Source of the DNA: Chryseosolibacter histidinae | GTDB lineage: Bacteria; Bacteroidota; Bacteroidia; Cytophagales; Cyclobacteriaceae | DNA length: 64,000 nucleotides | Reading direction: 5' to 3' | Assembly (NCBI RefSeq): GCF_018598225.1 | Contig: NZ_JAHESF010000030.1 | Span: 24,653-88,652 of the forward strand | Part shown: in pieces, positions 55,901-63,487 of the stretch | How positions within the stretch are numbered: position 1 is the stretch's first letter | How the letters are laid out: every line of letters starts with the position of its first letter | Made by a program: the position numbers and the translations under genes | Notes under the pieces: generated by a model | Database searches by the model: none | Told to the model about the DNA's origin: nothing | The model's input: the letters and a program-made list of their open reading frames with translations, nothing else

Positions 55901-57686
55901 TGATGGCAAACGCTTCTTCGTAGGTAAGTCCACCCTGATCGGTGGTGCGGATCCTGATGCTGTAACTGTTCTTGCTTTCGTAATCAGGACTGTTAGTGAT
56001 CCGCAGGTTGCTTCCGCTGATGTTGAACGAAGCATTGTCTGTATCGCCTGTTCCAGCCACAAGTGTATAGGTGAAACTAGCACCGGCATCCGGATCGGTG
56101 GAGCTCAATGTACCAACAGTAGTATTTCCTGCCACGTTCTCGTTTACCGATGAAGCGCTCAATGCCACATCCGTGGGATCTTCGTTCACATTGGTGATCG
56201 TGACCGCGAAAGCTTCTTCATACGTGAGGCCGCCCTGATCAGTAGTCCTGATCCTGACACTGTAACTGCTCTTGCCTTCGAAGTTGGGACTATTCGTGAT
56301 CCGCAGGTTGCTTCCACTGATGCTGAATGAAGCGTTGTCGGTATCGCCCGTACCAGCCACAAGCGTGTACGTAAAACTAGCACCGGCATCCGGATCAGTT
56401 GAACTCAGAGAACCTACGGTGGTGTTCCCTGCTACGTTCTCGTTTACCGATGAAGCGCTCAATGCCACATCCGTGGGATCTTCGTTCACATTCGTGATCG
56501 TGATGGCGAAAGCTTCTTCATACGTGAGGCCACCCTGATCGGTAGTCCTGACCCTGACACTGTAACTGCTCTTGCTTTCGAAGTTGGGACTATTCGTAAT
56601 GCGCAGGTTGCTTCCACTGATGCTGAATGAAGCGTTGTCGGTATCGCCCGTACCAGCCACAAGCGTGTACGTAAAACTAGCACCGGCATCCGGATCAGTT
56701 GAACTCAGAGAACCTACGGTGGTGTTCCCTGCTACGTTCTCGTTTACCGATGAAGCGCTCAATGCCACATCCGTGGGATCTTCGTTCACATTCGTGATCG
56801 TGATGGTGAAAGCTTCTTCGTAGGTGAGGCCACCCTGATCGGTAGTCCTGACTCTAACACTGTAACTGCTCTTGCTTTCGAAGTTGGGACTATTCGTAAT
56901 GCGCAGGTTGTTTCCGCTGATGTTGAAAGATGCATTGTCTGTGTCACCTGTACCCGTCACCAGTGAATAGGTAAAGGAATTGCTTGCGTCAGGATCAATA
57001 GAGCTGAGCGTGCCGATGGTTGCATTGGCAGCTGCATTTTCAGCGATCGTGTTAGCGGAAAGTGCCAGGTCTGTAGGTGCGCTGTTGGAAGAGGGAAGCG
57101 TGGCACTCACATCAGCAACCGTAATGCTTGCGAACGTAAGCTCATCGGGAGAGATCGATATATCGGAATATTTCCAGATGATGACAATCTCAGAAACATT
57201 TGTGTAGCCCGCAGCCGGGAATGCGGGTGTTAAATTATTAAAATCGCTAAGGGCCGAAGTGGAACCCACGCCGACGATGGTCTGATTGCCCGTCAGTGAA
57301 TGGCTTGCGATCTGCGTGCCGGAGGCGTCTTTCAGCACCAGGTCGAACTGTGACAGGTCATTGTCCACATTGAAGTTATAAAAAACGATATTCTTCAACG
57401 TAAAACGCTTGCAGACAGACCCGCCTTCAGCTTTGATCGTTGCTGTTTGTGACGTGTTGTCATTGGTATTGTTAGCGTAGATAACATTGCCGTCCGCTTC
57501 AAATATGTTGCTTACCTTGAATTTGTCACCCTGGGTTTTAAAACCTGATCCGCCGCTGTTCATGCTTCCTAGCGAGCCGAAATCATAGGTGCCGTTTGCT
57601 GTTCCGGTGGTCTGTGCCTGGACCAGGGTATGGGTCAGCAAAAAGAAAACGGTGAAAAAAATTCTGAATCTGATGTCAGATCTCAT
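52947..57686 (-). CDS. Giant surface adhesin-like protein with cadherin-type and Ig-like repeats and CHU_C C-terminus
   Basis: A 1579-residue protein: signal peptide (cut near VQAQ, residue 25), N-terminal beta domain, four cadherin-type repeats of about 100 residues (about 203-603; ALSASSVNENVAGNTTVG starts several), a group of Ig-like repeats (IPVTIAFSESVTGFVVGDV and variants, at least five), further Ig-like segments and a C-terminal gliding-associated CHU_C domain (LFPNGTTRNQTWGISHLG, GTYFYTIEIAG). The C-terminal domain marks it as a T9SS substrate. It is probably surface-exposed and adhesive, exported with the downstream PorP/SprF protein. Confidence 0.87.
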   Translation of the reverse strand: MRSDIRFRIFFTVFFLLTHTLVQAQTTGTANGTYDFGSLGSMNSGGSGFKTQGDKFKVSNIFEADGNVIYANNTNDNTSQTATIKAEGGSVCKRFTLKNIVFYNFNVDNDLSQFDLVLKDASGTQIASHSLTGNQTIVGVGSTSALSDFNNLTPAFPAAGYTNVSEIVIIWKYSDISISPDELTFASITVADVSATLPSSNSAPTDLALSANTIAENAAANATIGTLSSIDPDASNSFTYSLVTGTGDTDNASFNISGNNLRITNSPNFESKSSYSVRVRTTDQGGLTYEEAFTITITNVNEDPTDVALSASSVNENVAGNTTVGSLSSTDPDAGASFTYTLVAGTGDTDNASFSISGSNLRITNSPNFESKSSYSVRVRTTDQGGLTYEEAFAITITNVNEDPTDVALSASSVNENVAGNTTVGSLSSTDPDAGASFTYTLVAGTGDTDNASFSISGSNLRITNSPNFEGKSSYSVRIRTTDQGGLTYEEAFAVTITNVNEDPTDVALSASSVNENVAGNTTVGTLSSTDPDAGASFTYTLVAGTGDTDNASFNISGSNLRITNSPDYESKNSYSIRIRTTDQGGLTYEEAFAITINDVNETVPSVTISTTAASTTGVSPIPVTIAFSESVTGFVVGDVTVSGGTKSNFSGSGTTYTLDITPSGNGTITVNVAANAAQNASAAGNTAATQLSIVYNASCGTMEASPYYLKSRVSLNPALNSFAANDNTGWTPIHRYDTDGLGNTWSAATAIPFSFTFMGQAVTQFCVSKNYLLTFTASVAGAAVSALIADNTALPNANLPANTIAYFWDNFNTPPAGTQDDAIYTRVYGSAPNRQLWIRNHSYITEGMTFSYGIVVLEETTNRIYVIDLRNATANAGSRTVGVQKNTNAYIQDPASPNITSVNGNVTGNAFPTAKYWIFESLSGTTETSVHYSTAPSIFDVVAPPLAGSGSFSYLWQQSTDNSTWSSAAGTNNQATYQAPSLTETTYYRRKVTDNTCGDEIFDGKQKVTVTATPVSVTISSIKTSPTNSNPIPVKIDFAEDVVGFIVDDISVSGAMKSNFSGSGKNYTVDIVPLGNGVITVDVAAGVAETPGGSANLAAAQFSITYDGTKPAVTLSSTSASPTNSNLIPLKIDFSESITGFTVGDIVITGGTAGNLSGSGQHYSIDVSPTVYGEITVDVAADLVLDAAGNGNTAATQFKITYDNVKPTVTISSTVAGPTGITPIPVSIAFSENVTGFDLTDVAVTGGTSAGFSGSGKDYSLNITPSADGTITVNVAANAALDQAGNGNVAATAFSIVYTSCTPPVITAVSADQTICSAGNTIFSVSATGSNLTYRWQVDNGSGFTNITDAGVYQGGATAMLTITQASYAYNGYKYRVVVSGACDPATSTPVTLTVLSPIEAGLIAADQIIWYGDVPAALSSVQNASGADGQLVYQWERSTNGNDFTAIAGAIASTYAPGAMYEDTYFRRSVTNACGSANSNVVKIVVARYELDKDLIPNALFPNGTTRNQTWGISHLGLTEPVEVRVFDSTGRLLFYTNDAQQEWDGKHKGKDAPEGTYFYTIEIAGEKVQGSIQIVY
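55861..57060. repeat. 300-bp tandem repeats encoding the cadherin-type domains
   Basis: Four units at a 300-bp period (unit borders near 56161, 56461 and 56761; AATGCCACATCCGTGGGATC starts each of these lines). The units at 56161 and 56461 differ at only a few bases, while the outer ones are more diverged. Such DNA identity favours recombination and length change of the protein. Confidence 0.85.
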
Positions 57687-58062
57687 TGCATTGTGGGGGA
57701 TTTAGCCAAACTAAAACACTTCAGAATTCTTTCGCTACACCGTGATTTCCGTTCGTTCTAACAGCCCATCCTGAGCTTTAAATAGCAATTCACGCGTCTG
57801 GCGAAGAAATCGAGCAAAACTAAATCATACGGAGTGCTTAAAAATTCACAAAAAGGGCTCGTATATACGGCTGGTGATAAAGTGTGGATGAATTGCAGAA
57901 AAGCGTCAACCAAAATAAGCCTTTCACTGGGTTCCGATATACCATCTCTACGTATATATGCGTAGGTATTTGCCGGATCAAAAATTGCTATTTGTCTGAT
58001 TCACAAGCTCGATACTTGGCACATGCCCTACTGTTGCTTAACTTTGTATTGTAAACCCCGTC
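57687..58062. other. Non-coding gap between the giant adhesin gene and the methyltransferase gene
   Basis: 376 bp between divergent genes with no ORF I can support. The notable sequence is CTACGTATATATGCGTAG at about 57951-57968, whose CTACG/CGTAG ends form an inverted repeat around an AT-rich centre and could be an operator. The promoter of the methyltransferase gene is at 58015-58046. Confidence 0.4.
58015..58046 (+). promoter_or_regulatory. Promoter of the PRMT-like methyltransferase gene
   Basis: CTTG (58015-58018), 20-nt spacer and TAACTTTG (58039-58046) fit the Bacteroidota -33/-7 consensus, 17 nt before the ATG at 58063. Confidence 0.65.
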
Positions 58063-59112
58063 ATGTCAGATTATCGGCCTTCTGTGAAGGAAAAACTTGA
58101 GGCAATTACAACATACTTGCTGCAGCCAGCCAACGGTCAGCGCGAGAAAGAAATATTGTTGAATGGTCTTTATGGTCTGCTCACCCCGCGTGAAGGTGTT
58201 GAAGCTGAAGACCCGCAACGTATGGATCTGAAATATGGCGTAGCGATCAGCACCGCCCAGGCCCGCCGATGCCTGCTCGACAAAAAGAGAACACTGGTCT
58301 TTCTGCAAGGCATTTTCGAAGCCATCCTAGAATTGAAAAAGGACGTTAACGGTCCACTGCATATTCTTTATGCCGGCTGCGGACCGATGGGCACACTTAT
58401 GATCCCCCTGCTTCCGCTTTTCCTGCCGGAAGACATACAACTTTATTTGCTCGATCTTCATCCGGAAGCCATCCGTGGCGTGCGGCAGGTGATCCGGGAG
58501 TCTGAGCTTCATGACTACATCGAGGAATATATCACCGCCGATGCCACGACCTACACCCGCACCGATGGCAGAAAGTTTCACATGATCGTATCGGAAGCCA
58601 TGGATGCGGGACTTCACGCCGAGCCCCAATTCGCTATCACACGCAATCTTCATCCGCTGCTCATGCCGGGAGGAAAATTCCTGCCGGAAGCGATCAGCCT
58701 CAACGTTTCACTGACGCGTTATGAGAAAGAGCCCCGGATCGACCACCAGACTTTTACGCTCGAGAACTTTGTGCATAAAGCATGGTGTGAAGAGAAACGC
58801 ACACCGGTAGGCCATCTGTTCACGCTTTCAAAAGATACCTTCAACGCGGGCCCCGAAGTATTCACCGATAACGACGAAGAATACATCAAACTTCCGGCTG
58901 TAACGATTCCTGAATTATCGCACAAGGATCATGCTGACATGGTGCTCTTCACCACCGTGCGGGTCTTTGGCGATCACTGTTTGTACACCGGAGATTCTGC
59001 CATCACCAGTCCGGTATTTTTATTCACGGCAACAGAGGCGCATCACGGACGGCCTCTGAAATTCCACTATGTGATCAACCGGTTTCCAAGGATCGGATTT
59101 GAGATTGGCTAA
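58063..59112 (+). CDS. SAM-dependent methyltransferase with PRMT-like double-glutamate loop
   Basis: A 349-residue protein. The N-terminal helical part (1-95) precedes a Rossmann-type methyltransferase core: motif I ILYAGCGPMGTL near residue 103, acidic motif II LYLLDLHPEA near 130, and IVSEAMDAGLHAE at about 176-187. In the last, Glu178 and Glu187 are nine residues apart, the spacing of the arginine-binding double-E loop of protein arginine methyltransferases; it is followed by LLMPGGKFLPE as in that fold. A C-terminal beta-rich part (about 210-349) fits a PRMT-like barrel. Target unknown; arginine methylation is inferred. Convergent with a tail-collar gene. Confidence 0.75.
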   Translation: MSDYRPSVKEKLEAITTYLLQPANGQREKEILLNGLYGLLTPREGVEAEDPQRMDLKYGVAISTAQARRCLLDKKRTLVFLQGIFEAILELKKDVNGPLHILYAGCGPMGTLMIPLLPLFLPEDIQLYLLDLHPEAIRGVRQVIRESELHDYIEEYITADATTYTRTDGRKFHMIVSEAMDAGLHAEPQFAITRNLHPLLMPGGKFLPEAISLNVSLTRYEKEPRIDHQTFTLENFVHKAWCEEKRTPVGHLFTLSKDTFNAGPEVFTDNDEEYIKLPAVTIPELSHKDHADMVLFTTVRVFGDHCLYTGDSAITSPVFLFTATEAHHGRPLKFHYVINRFPRIGFEIG

Positions 59113-59127
59113 AAATAAAAGTATGCC

Positions 59128-59157
59128 CCGGAAGCCTGCATCACAGCACGCCTCCGG
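59128..59157. terminator. Hairpin between convergent methyltransferase and tail-collar genes
   Basis: CCGGAAGCCTGC and GCACGCCTCCGG pair over 10 of 12 positions with a 6-nt loop. No T-tract is seen, so it may be only a weak terminator. Confidence 0.4.
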
Positions 59158-59172
59158 AACAGTCTCCTGTAA

Positions 59173-59820
59173 TTATTGCTTCGACGGGAAATAGCCCGAC
59201 ACGCAGATGATATAGGTGAGCACAATATAAGGCATCATGTTATCATGCGCATTGCTGGCGCCAATCACACCGGTAGTGGCGGGCATGGCAACGTTCACCT
59301 GAATTGCTGGAACCGTAATATTCTGGATCGATGCCGAATTCAATTTGACATTAGGCGCATTGCTGGTATTTACGGTGTTGTAAAGCGCGGGAGATCTTGC
59401 TCCATCGTTGATCACCGCCAGCGAGCTGCCGGTTGTGATGGGTTTTGAATTTGCATTTCCATTGTAGGCATACAGGTCGGCGCTTGCCGTGCCAGCGCTG
59501 GTAACCGTAACCTGCGGCTGAGGTATGCTATGAGCGTGTGCAGGTATCTCTGTATTATCGAGCGTGACGGCTTCTTCGCCGTCTTTTTCACCAATGGTAC
59601 GGTTTGTCAGGTTCGGACCCTGCCCCAGACCAACCACTGTGCGCCCCCGCAGATCGGGCAACATGAAAGTGCTCGATCCATCGCCACCATACATATCGCC
59701 GATCACGGCAAAAAGCGCCTGGTACTCGCTGACCTGCAGCGTTTGCCCGGCGCAAAGCATCCATCCTGCGGGGGCATAGTTGCCTGAAAAGATCCTGATC
59801 TCTCCTAAGTAAGCATCCAT
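59173..59820 (-). CDS. Phage tail-collar (MdpB-like) protein
   Basis: A 215-residue protein opening with the tail-collar signature YLGEIRIFSGNYAPAGWMLC and continuing with GQTLQVSEYQALFAVIGDMYGGDG and FMLPDLRGRTVVGLGQG. The middle carries NTEIPAHAHS, as in other collar proteins, and the C-terminus is beta-rich with MMPYIVLTYIICVSG. In bacteria such stand-alone genes (microcystin-dependent protein group) are not parts of prophages; their role is unknown. It lies 15 nt downstream of the formyltransferase gene and is probably co-transcribed. Confidence 0.85.
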   Translation of the reverse strand: MDAYLGEIRIFSGNYAPAGWMLCAGQTLQVSEYQALFAVIGDMYGGDGSSTFMLPDLRGRTVVGLGQGPNLTNRTIGEKDGEEAVTLDNTEIPAHAHSIPQPQVTVTSAGTASADLYAYNGNANSKPITTGSSLAVINDGARSPALYNTVNTSNAPNVKLNSASIQNITVPAIQVNVAMPATTGVIGASNAHDNMMPYIVLTYIICVSGYFPSKQ

Positions 59821-59835
59821 AATTGTTGTGTGTTT

Positions 59836-60807
59836 TTAAGTTGGATAATGTTCTGATTCTTTACTTTCAAAAACTGTTGCAGGCTCAAACCGCTCGCCTG
59901 TCCTCACGCCAAGCGCTGCCATCCGGTTACCTGTCATAACACCCTCTGTGGTCTGAACGATGTTGATACGCAGGCAGCGATCGTCTTTACAGGTTACAAA
60001 CAACCCGTGCTGCATGTCGGCATAGACGATCGTTCCGGCACGTTTTCCTGCAACACCGGTTACTTCCGCCGGTGACACCTCCAGCAGCTTCACAACTTTA
60101 CCCCTGAACGACGCAATGGCACCTCCGTAAAAAGGGTTGGCTGCATTGACAAGGTTCTCTATCGCATCGGCGGTCTGCGCTTCCCAGTTGATACAGAGGT
60201 CCAGTGATGTTGGCCTGGAATAATATTTGGCAGACACTTCATCCTGCGGTGTCAACACGGTGGCCTCGGGCGTTTTCAATTCTTCCAATGCCATGCGCAA
60301 TACCGCCACTGCCGCGGTGGCAAGCCTGCCGATATGGATCCCGTAACTTTCTCCCGGAAGAAAAGCGATCGGGTGCTGTACAAGTATGGGGCCCGCATCA
60401 TAATCGCGATTCATTCGGTGCACCGTAATACCGCCAACAGACTCGCCGTTCCGGATCTGCCAGAACACAGGATCCGGTCCGCGATACTGCGGCAAAGGAC
60501 CAAAATGAAAGTTGTAGAAGCCGAGTCGTGGAATGGCCAATAGCAACTCCGGTATCCTGTAGCTGAACGTGAAGACCAATACAACATCGGGACTGATATC
60601 CTCGAGCCACGTTTTCAACTTTCCTGTAAGCTCATGACGGCCAACCCTTAAAAAAGGAACACCATGGTTTACCGACAGGTTCTCTACCTGCACACTGTAG
60701 TCATGCTGCTTCTCGATAGAGACCACACCTTTCAGCCATTTGTTCTCCGCCAGGTAATGCAAGGCGGGAAGGGCCAGGATGTGATTGGCCAGTGCAACTA
60801 TCTTCAT
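59836..60807 (-). CDS. Formyltransferase (methionyl-tRNA formyltransferase-like)
   Basis: A 323-residue protein with the formyltransferase core. The catalytic Asn-His pair is in YNFHFGPLPQYRG (near residue 100) and the catalytic Asp in RDYDAGPIL (near 135); a C-terminal OB-like domain (about 205-305) matches the Fmt layout. The weakly conserved core suggests a sugar or amine formyltransferase rather than the housekeeping Fmt, but both fit. It lies upstream of the tail-collar gene in the same direction. Confidence 0.8.
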   Translation of the reverse strand: MKIVALANHILALPALHYLAENKWLKGVVSIEKQHDYSVQVENLSVNHGVPFLRVGRHELTGKLKTWLEDISPDVVLVFTFSYRIPELLLAIPRLGFYNFHFGPLPQYRGPDPVFWQIRNGESVGGITVHRMNRDYDAGPILVQHPIAFLPGESYGIHIGRLATAAVAVLRMALEELKTPEATVLTPQDEVSAKYYSRPTSLDLCINWEAQTADAIENLVNAANPFYGGAIASFRGKVVKLLEVSPAEVTGVAGKRAGTIVYADMQHGLFVTCKDDRCLRINIVQTTEGVMTGNRMAALGVRTGERFEPATVFESKESEHYPT

Positions 60808-61095
60808 AGTGATTTGTTTCTTAACGCCAAGACCAACACCAGTTCAGACATTGTGCCGTGCAGATGACACGTTTGACAACAGCCCTGTCCTTTTCGTTAA
60901 CTGTTGTTCGCGATTATTTTCAGAACGAACAGGGCAAATTCTGCACATGCCAGCAGGGGTTCATTGCTGGATATTATCCCGAAGTAAATAAATCAGATCA
61001 TAATTGCCAGCGGCGTATAGCCATGCGGGGACGGAATGACAGCCCGTGTGTGTACATGGCAAAAAAACAGGGACGAAATAAATATAAGCCCGCCG
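60808..61095. other. Non-coding gap between the formyltransferase and histidine kinase genes
   Basis: 288 bp with no gene, RNA or repeat I can support. A short reading frame on the plus strand within it looks non-coding. It should contain the promoter for the formyltransferase and tail-collar pair. Confidence 0.3.
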
Positions 61096-63330
61096 TCAGG
61101 CGGTAACGCTTGCTTCTGCGTATACGGGTAACGTGAAGTAAAAGGTGGTGCCACGTTCAGCAGCACTTTCAAACCAGATGTGTCCGCCCTGCTTCTCTAC
61201 AAATTCGCGACAGAGCATCAGGCCAATGCCGCTGCCGGTCTCGCCTTTCGTGCCCTTTTCAGAAAGCCCTATCAGCGAGAATACTTCTTTATTGTCTCCT
61301 TTGATACCCGCGCCGTTGTCATGCACAGCAATGAGGTCTGTTTGTTCAGATCTGCTGATGGAAACGGTGATGCTTTCGCCTTCGGGAGAAAATTTGATGG
61401 CGTTGGTCACCAGGTTACGCAGCACAACTTTCACCATCTCATAGTCGCCATACAGCGTGAGCCCGGAAGATACCGAAGGAATGATCAATACCTGCTTGGC
61501 TCTTGCGGCGGGATCCAGCAGGTTAATGGTTTCGTCCAGCACCTGCGTTGCCTGGAAGGAGACCTTGTTCGGCGTTATTCCCGTAAGTTGTCTTTTGGTC
61601 CATTGTAAGAGGTTCTCCAGAAAATCGGACGTGTTGTGGAGCCTTACCTGCAGGTCGCGCACGTGTTTCTGCAGCCGCTCCTGGGGTATGGCTCCTTCCA
61701 GGAACATATTAAGGCTTCCCTCCAGCCCGAACAAAGGATTTTTCAGGTCGTGCGATAACACCGACAACAATTTTTCCTTGGTGCGGTTCATCGCTTCCAA
61801 TGCTGCTTTCTGACGGGTGATCTCGTCATTCTTAACGGCAAGGCTACGGTTTGCCTGTTGTTTGACTCGGTAAGAGCGATAAATGATCAGCACAATGATC
61901 AACAACACACCTGCTCCGGCCAGGTAAGTTCTGTTCAGCAACGTTTGCCGCTTCAGCTTGAGCTGCTCACCCAACACTTCCTGCTGGTGCTGCCATTCTA
62001 TTTCCTTCTTCTCCTGCTCAAACTCGTAGGTGGCTTCCACCTTCGCCATTTTTTTGGTGCCCTCTTCATTCAGCAGGCTGTCGCTGGTGGCTTTGTGCGA
62101 TTCGTAATATTTCAGCGCCTGCGCATAGTTGCCCCGTGCCTTGTAATATTCGTACAACAGATAAGAGGCCTCTTTCAGGATGTCGTTCCTCCTGATCTCT
62201 AGGGCAATGGCATACGACTGATCCAGCAGCTGTTTCGCCAGGTCGTGCTTGGATCGTTTTGAATATACTTTACTCAGATCGAGCATGGACGCGCTCACCA
62301 CATACTGCTCGTTGCATTTCTTTGCCCGCGCGATGGACCGGCGAAGCATGATCTCCGCAGAATCAAGTTTGTTCAAATGCGAATACACCTCACCAAGGTT
62401 GCTGAGCGGATAGATGGCAAAACAGTTGGTGCTGTCTTTTCCCCAGACGTTCCATGCTTCCCACAGGTATGGTTTGGCCTCTTCAAATTTGAAGTTCTCG
62501 GTGAGCAAACCGCCGATGTTGTTGGTGAGCACTGCCCGGTAATGATCCGTCATGGGGAAGTTGTAATCGTTCAGCACCTTCTTATAATGCTCCAGGGCTT
62601 TTTCTTCATCACCCATGTTATTATAAGTGTTGCCGATGGCGATGTGTGTGGTCCTGGCCCTGTCCTGCTCGCCGAGGGCTTCAAAAATGGTGAGGGCGCT
62701 GTGATGGTTGAGCAGCGCTTTGGCAAAGTCGCCGGTGCTGGAGTAGCGGTTGCCCAGGTTCGTGTGTGCAATGGCCAGCTGAACCGAATCTTTGGTTTGT
62801 GAAAATATCGACAAGGCGCGGGTAAGCGCATGAATGGAAGAGTCGTACAGTCCCTTGCGGCCCAGCACGTTCGATAACGTTGACAATGACCGGCCCTCGG
62901 TTTCGAGGTCGCCGTTCTTGCTGCTGATGTTGTAAGCGTTGCTGATAAAATAACCCGCCGAATCAAAATCACCCTTGTTCAAAAACGCTGTGCCGATCGT
63001 GATGCTGACCATTGCCTCCTGCTTGTGGTCGCCCAGCTTCCGGGCCAGGGCTAATCCTTCTTTTCCATAACGGATAGCCTCACCGGGCTGCTGCATCGAG
63101 TGATACGCCTGGCCGATGCTGTTGTAGATCTCTGGCTTTCGCGCGGGCGCTGCCTGTTTCAGCACCAGCAATAGGCTGTCGATCGTTTTTTGATCGGCTT
63201 TTTTCTGTTGTGCGCGGAGGTTGGCTGCATTCCCTGAAAGGATCACCAGGAGAAAGAATAGCCTTGCAAAGACTCTGATACAAATAACCGTTCGTGAGCA
63301 ATGGAAAAATGCGGGGAGGCTTGGCTTCAT
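61096..63330 (-). CDS. TPR sensor histidine kinase
   Basis: A 744-residue protein: signal/anchor region (about 20-40, NLRAQ follows), periplasmic TPR-like repeats (about 60-430), one membrane helix near 470-490, a short coiled coil, HisKA with the phosphoacceptor His in SVLSHDLKNPLFG (near 530) and HATPase with NLVTNAIKFSPEGE, VHDNGAGI and GSGIGLMLCREF boxes. All catalytic motifs are intact. This architecture is typical of Bacteroidota sensors that detect envelope or nutrient signals. It is divergent from the LytTR regulator at 63488, its probable partner. Confidence 0.92.
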   Translation of the reverse strand: MKPSLPAFFHCSRTVICIRVFARLFFLLVILSGNAANLRAQQKKADQKTIDSLLLVLKQAAPARKPEIYNSIGQAYHSMQQPGEAIRYGKEGLALARKLGDHKQEAMVSITIGTAFLNKGDFDSAGYFISNAYNISSKNGDLETEGRSLSTLSNVLGRKGLYDSSIHALTRALSIFSQTKDSVQLAIAHTNLGNRYSSTGDFAKALLNHHSALTIFEALGEQDRARTTHIAIGNTYNNMGDEEKALEHYKKVLNDYNFPMTDHYRAVLTNNIGGLLTENFKFEEAKPYLWEAWNVWGKDSTNCFAIYPLSNLGEVYSHLNKLDSAEIMLRRSIARAKKCNEQYVVSASMLDLSKVYSKRSKHDLAKQLLDQSYAIALEIRRNDILKEASYLLYEYYKARGNYAQALKYYESHKATSDSLLNEEGTKKMAKVEATYEFEQEKKEIEWQHQQEVLGEQLKLKRQTLLNRTYLAGAGVLLIIVLIIYRSYRVKQQANRSLAVKNDEITRQKAALEAMNRTKEKLLSVLSHDLKNPLFGLEGSLNMFLEGAIPQERLQKHVRDLQVRLHNTSDFLENLLQWTKRQLTGITPNKVSFQATQVLDETINLLDPAARAKQVLIIPSVSSGLTLYGDYEMVKVVLRNLVTNAIKFSPEGESITVSISRSEQTDLIAVHDNGAGIKGDNKEVFSLIGLSEKGTKGETGSGIGLMLCREFVEKQGGHIWFESAAERGTTFYFTLPVYAEASVTA

Positions 63331-63487
63331 TTTTACAGGAGGTCAGTATGCGAAGATCAATTTTATATTAATTTGCGTGTAGCGCGTTCGGGGCAAGAGC
63401 TTCGTTGAGAAGCGGAGGGCTTTGATTCCAAAGATAATAAAATAGGTGGCAACGCCATCGTTAACATGCAAATCCTCTAAGAGCGAA

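Noticed and set aside
59173..59820. Prophage remnant, from the tail-collar domain
   Set aside because: No other phage structural or integration gene is near; stand-alone collar proteins are common in non-phage contexts in Bacteroidota.
60858..61106. 82-residue plus-strand frame between formyltransferase and kinase genes
   Set aside because: Composition and Cys/Arg-rich content look non-coding, it overlaps the kinase 3' end, and no family is recognised.
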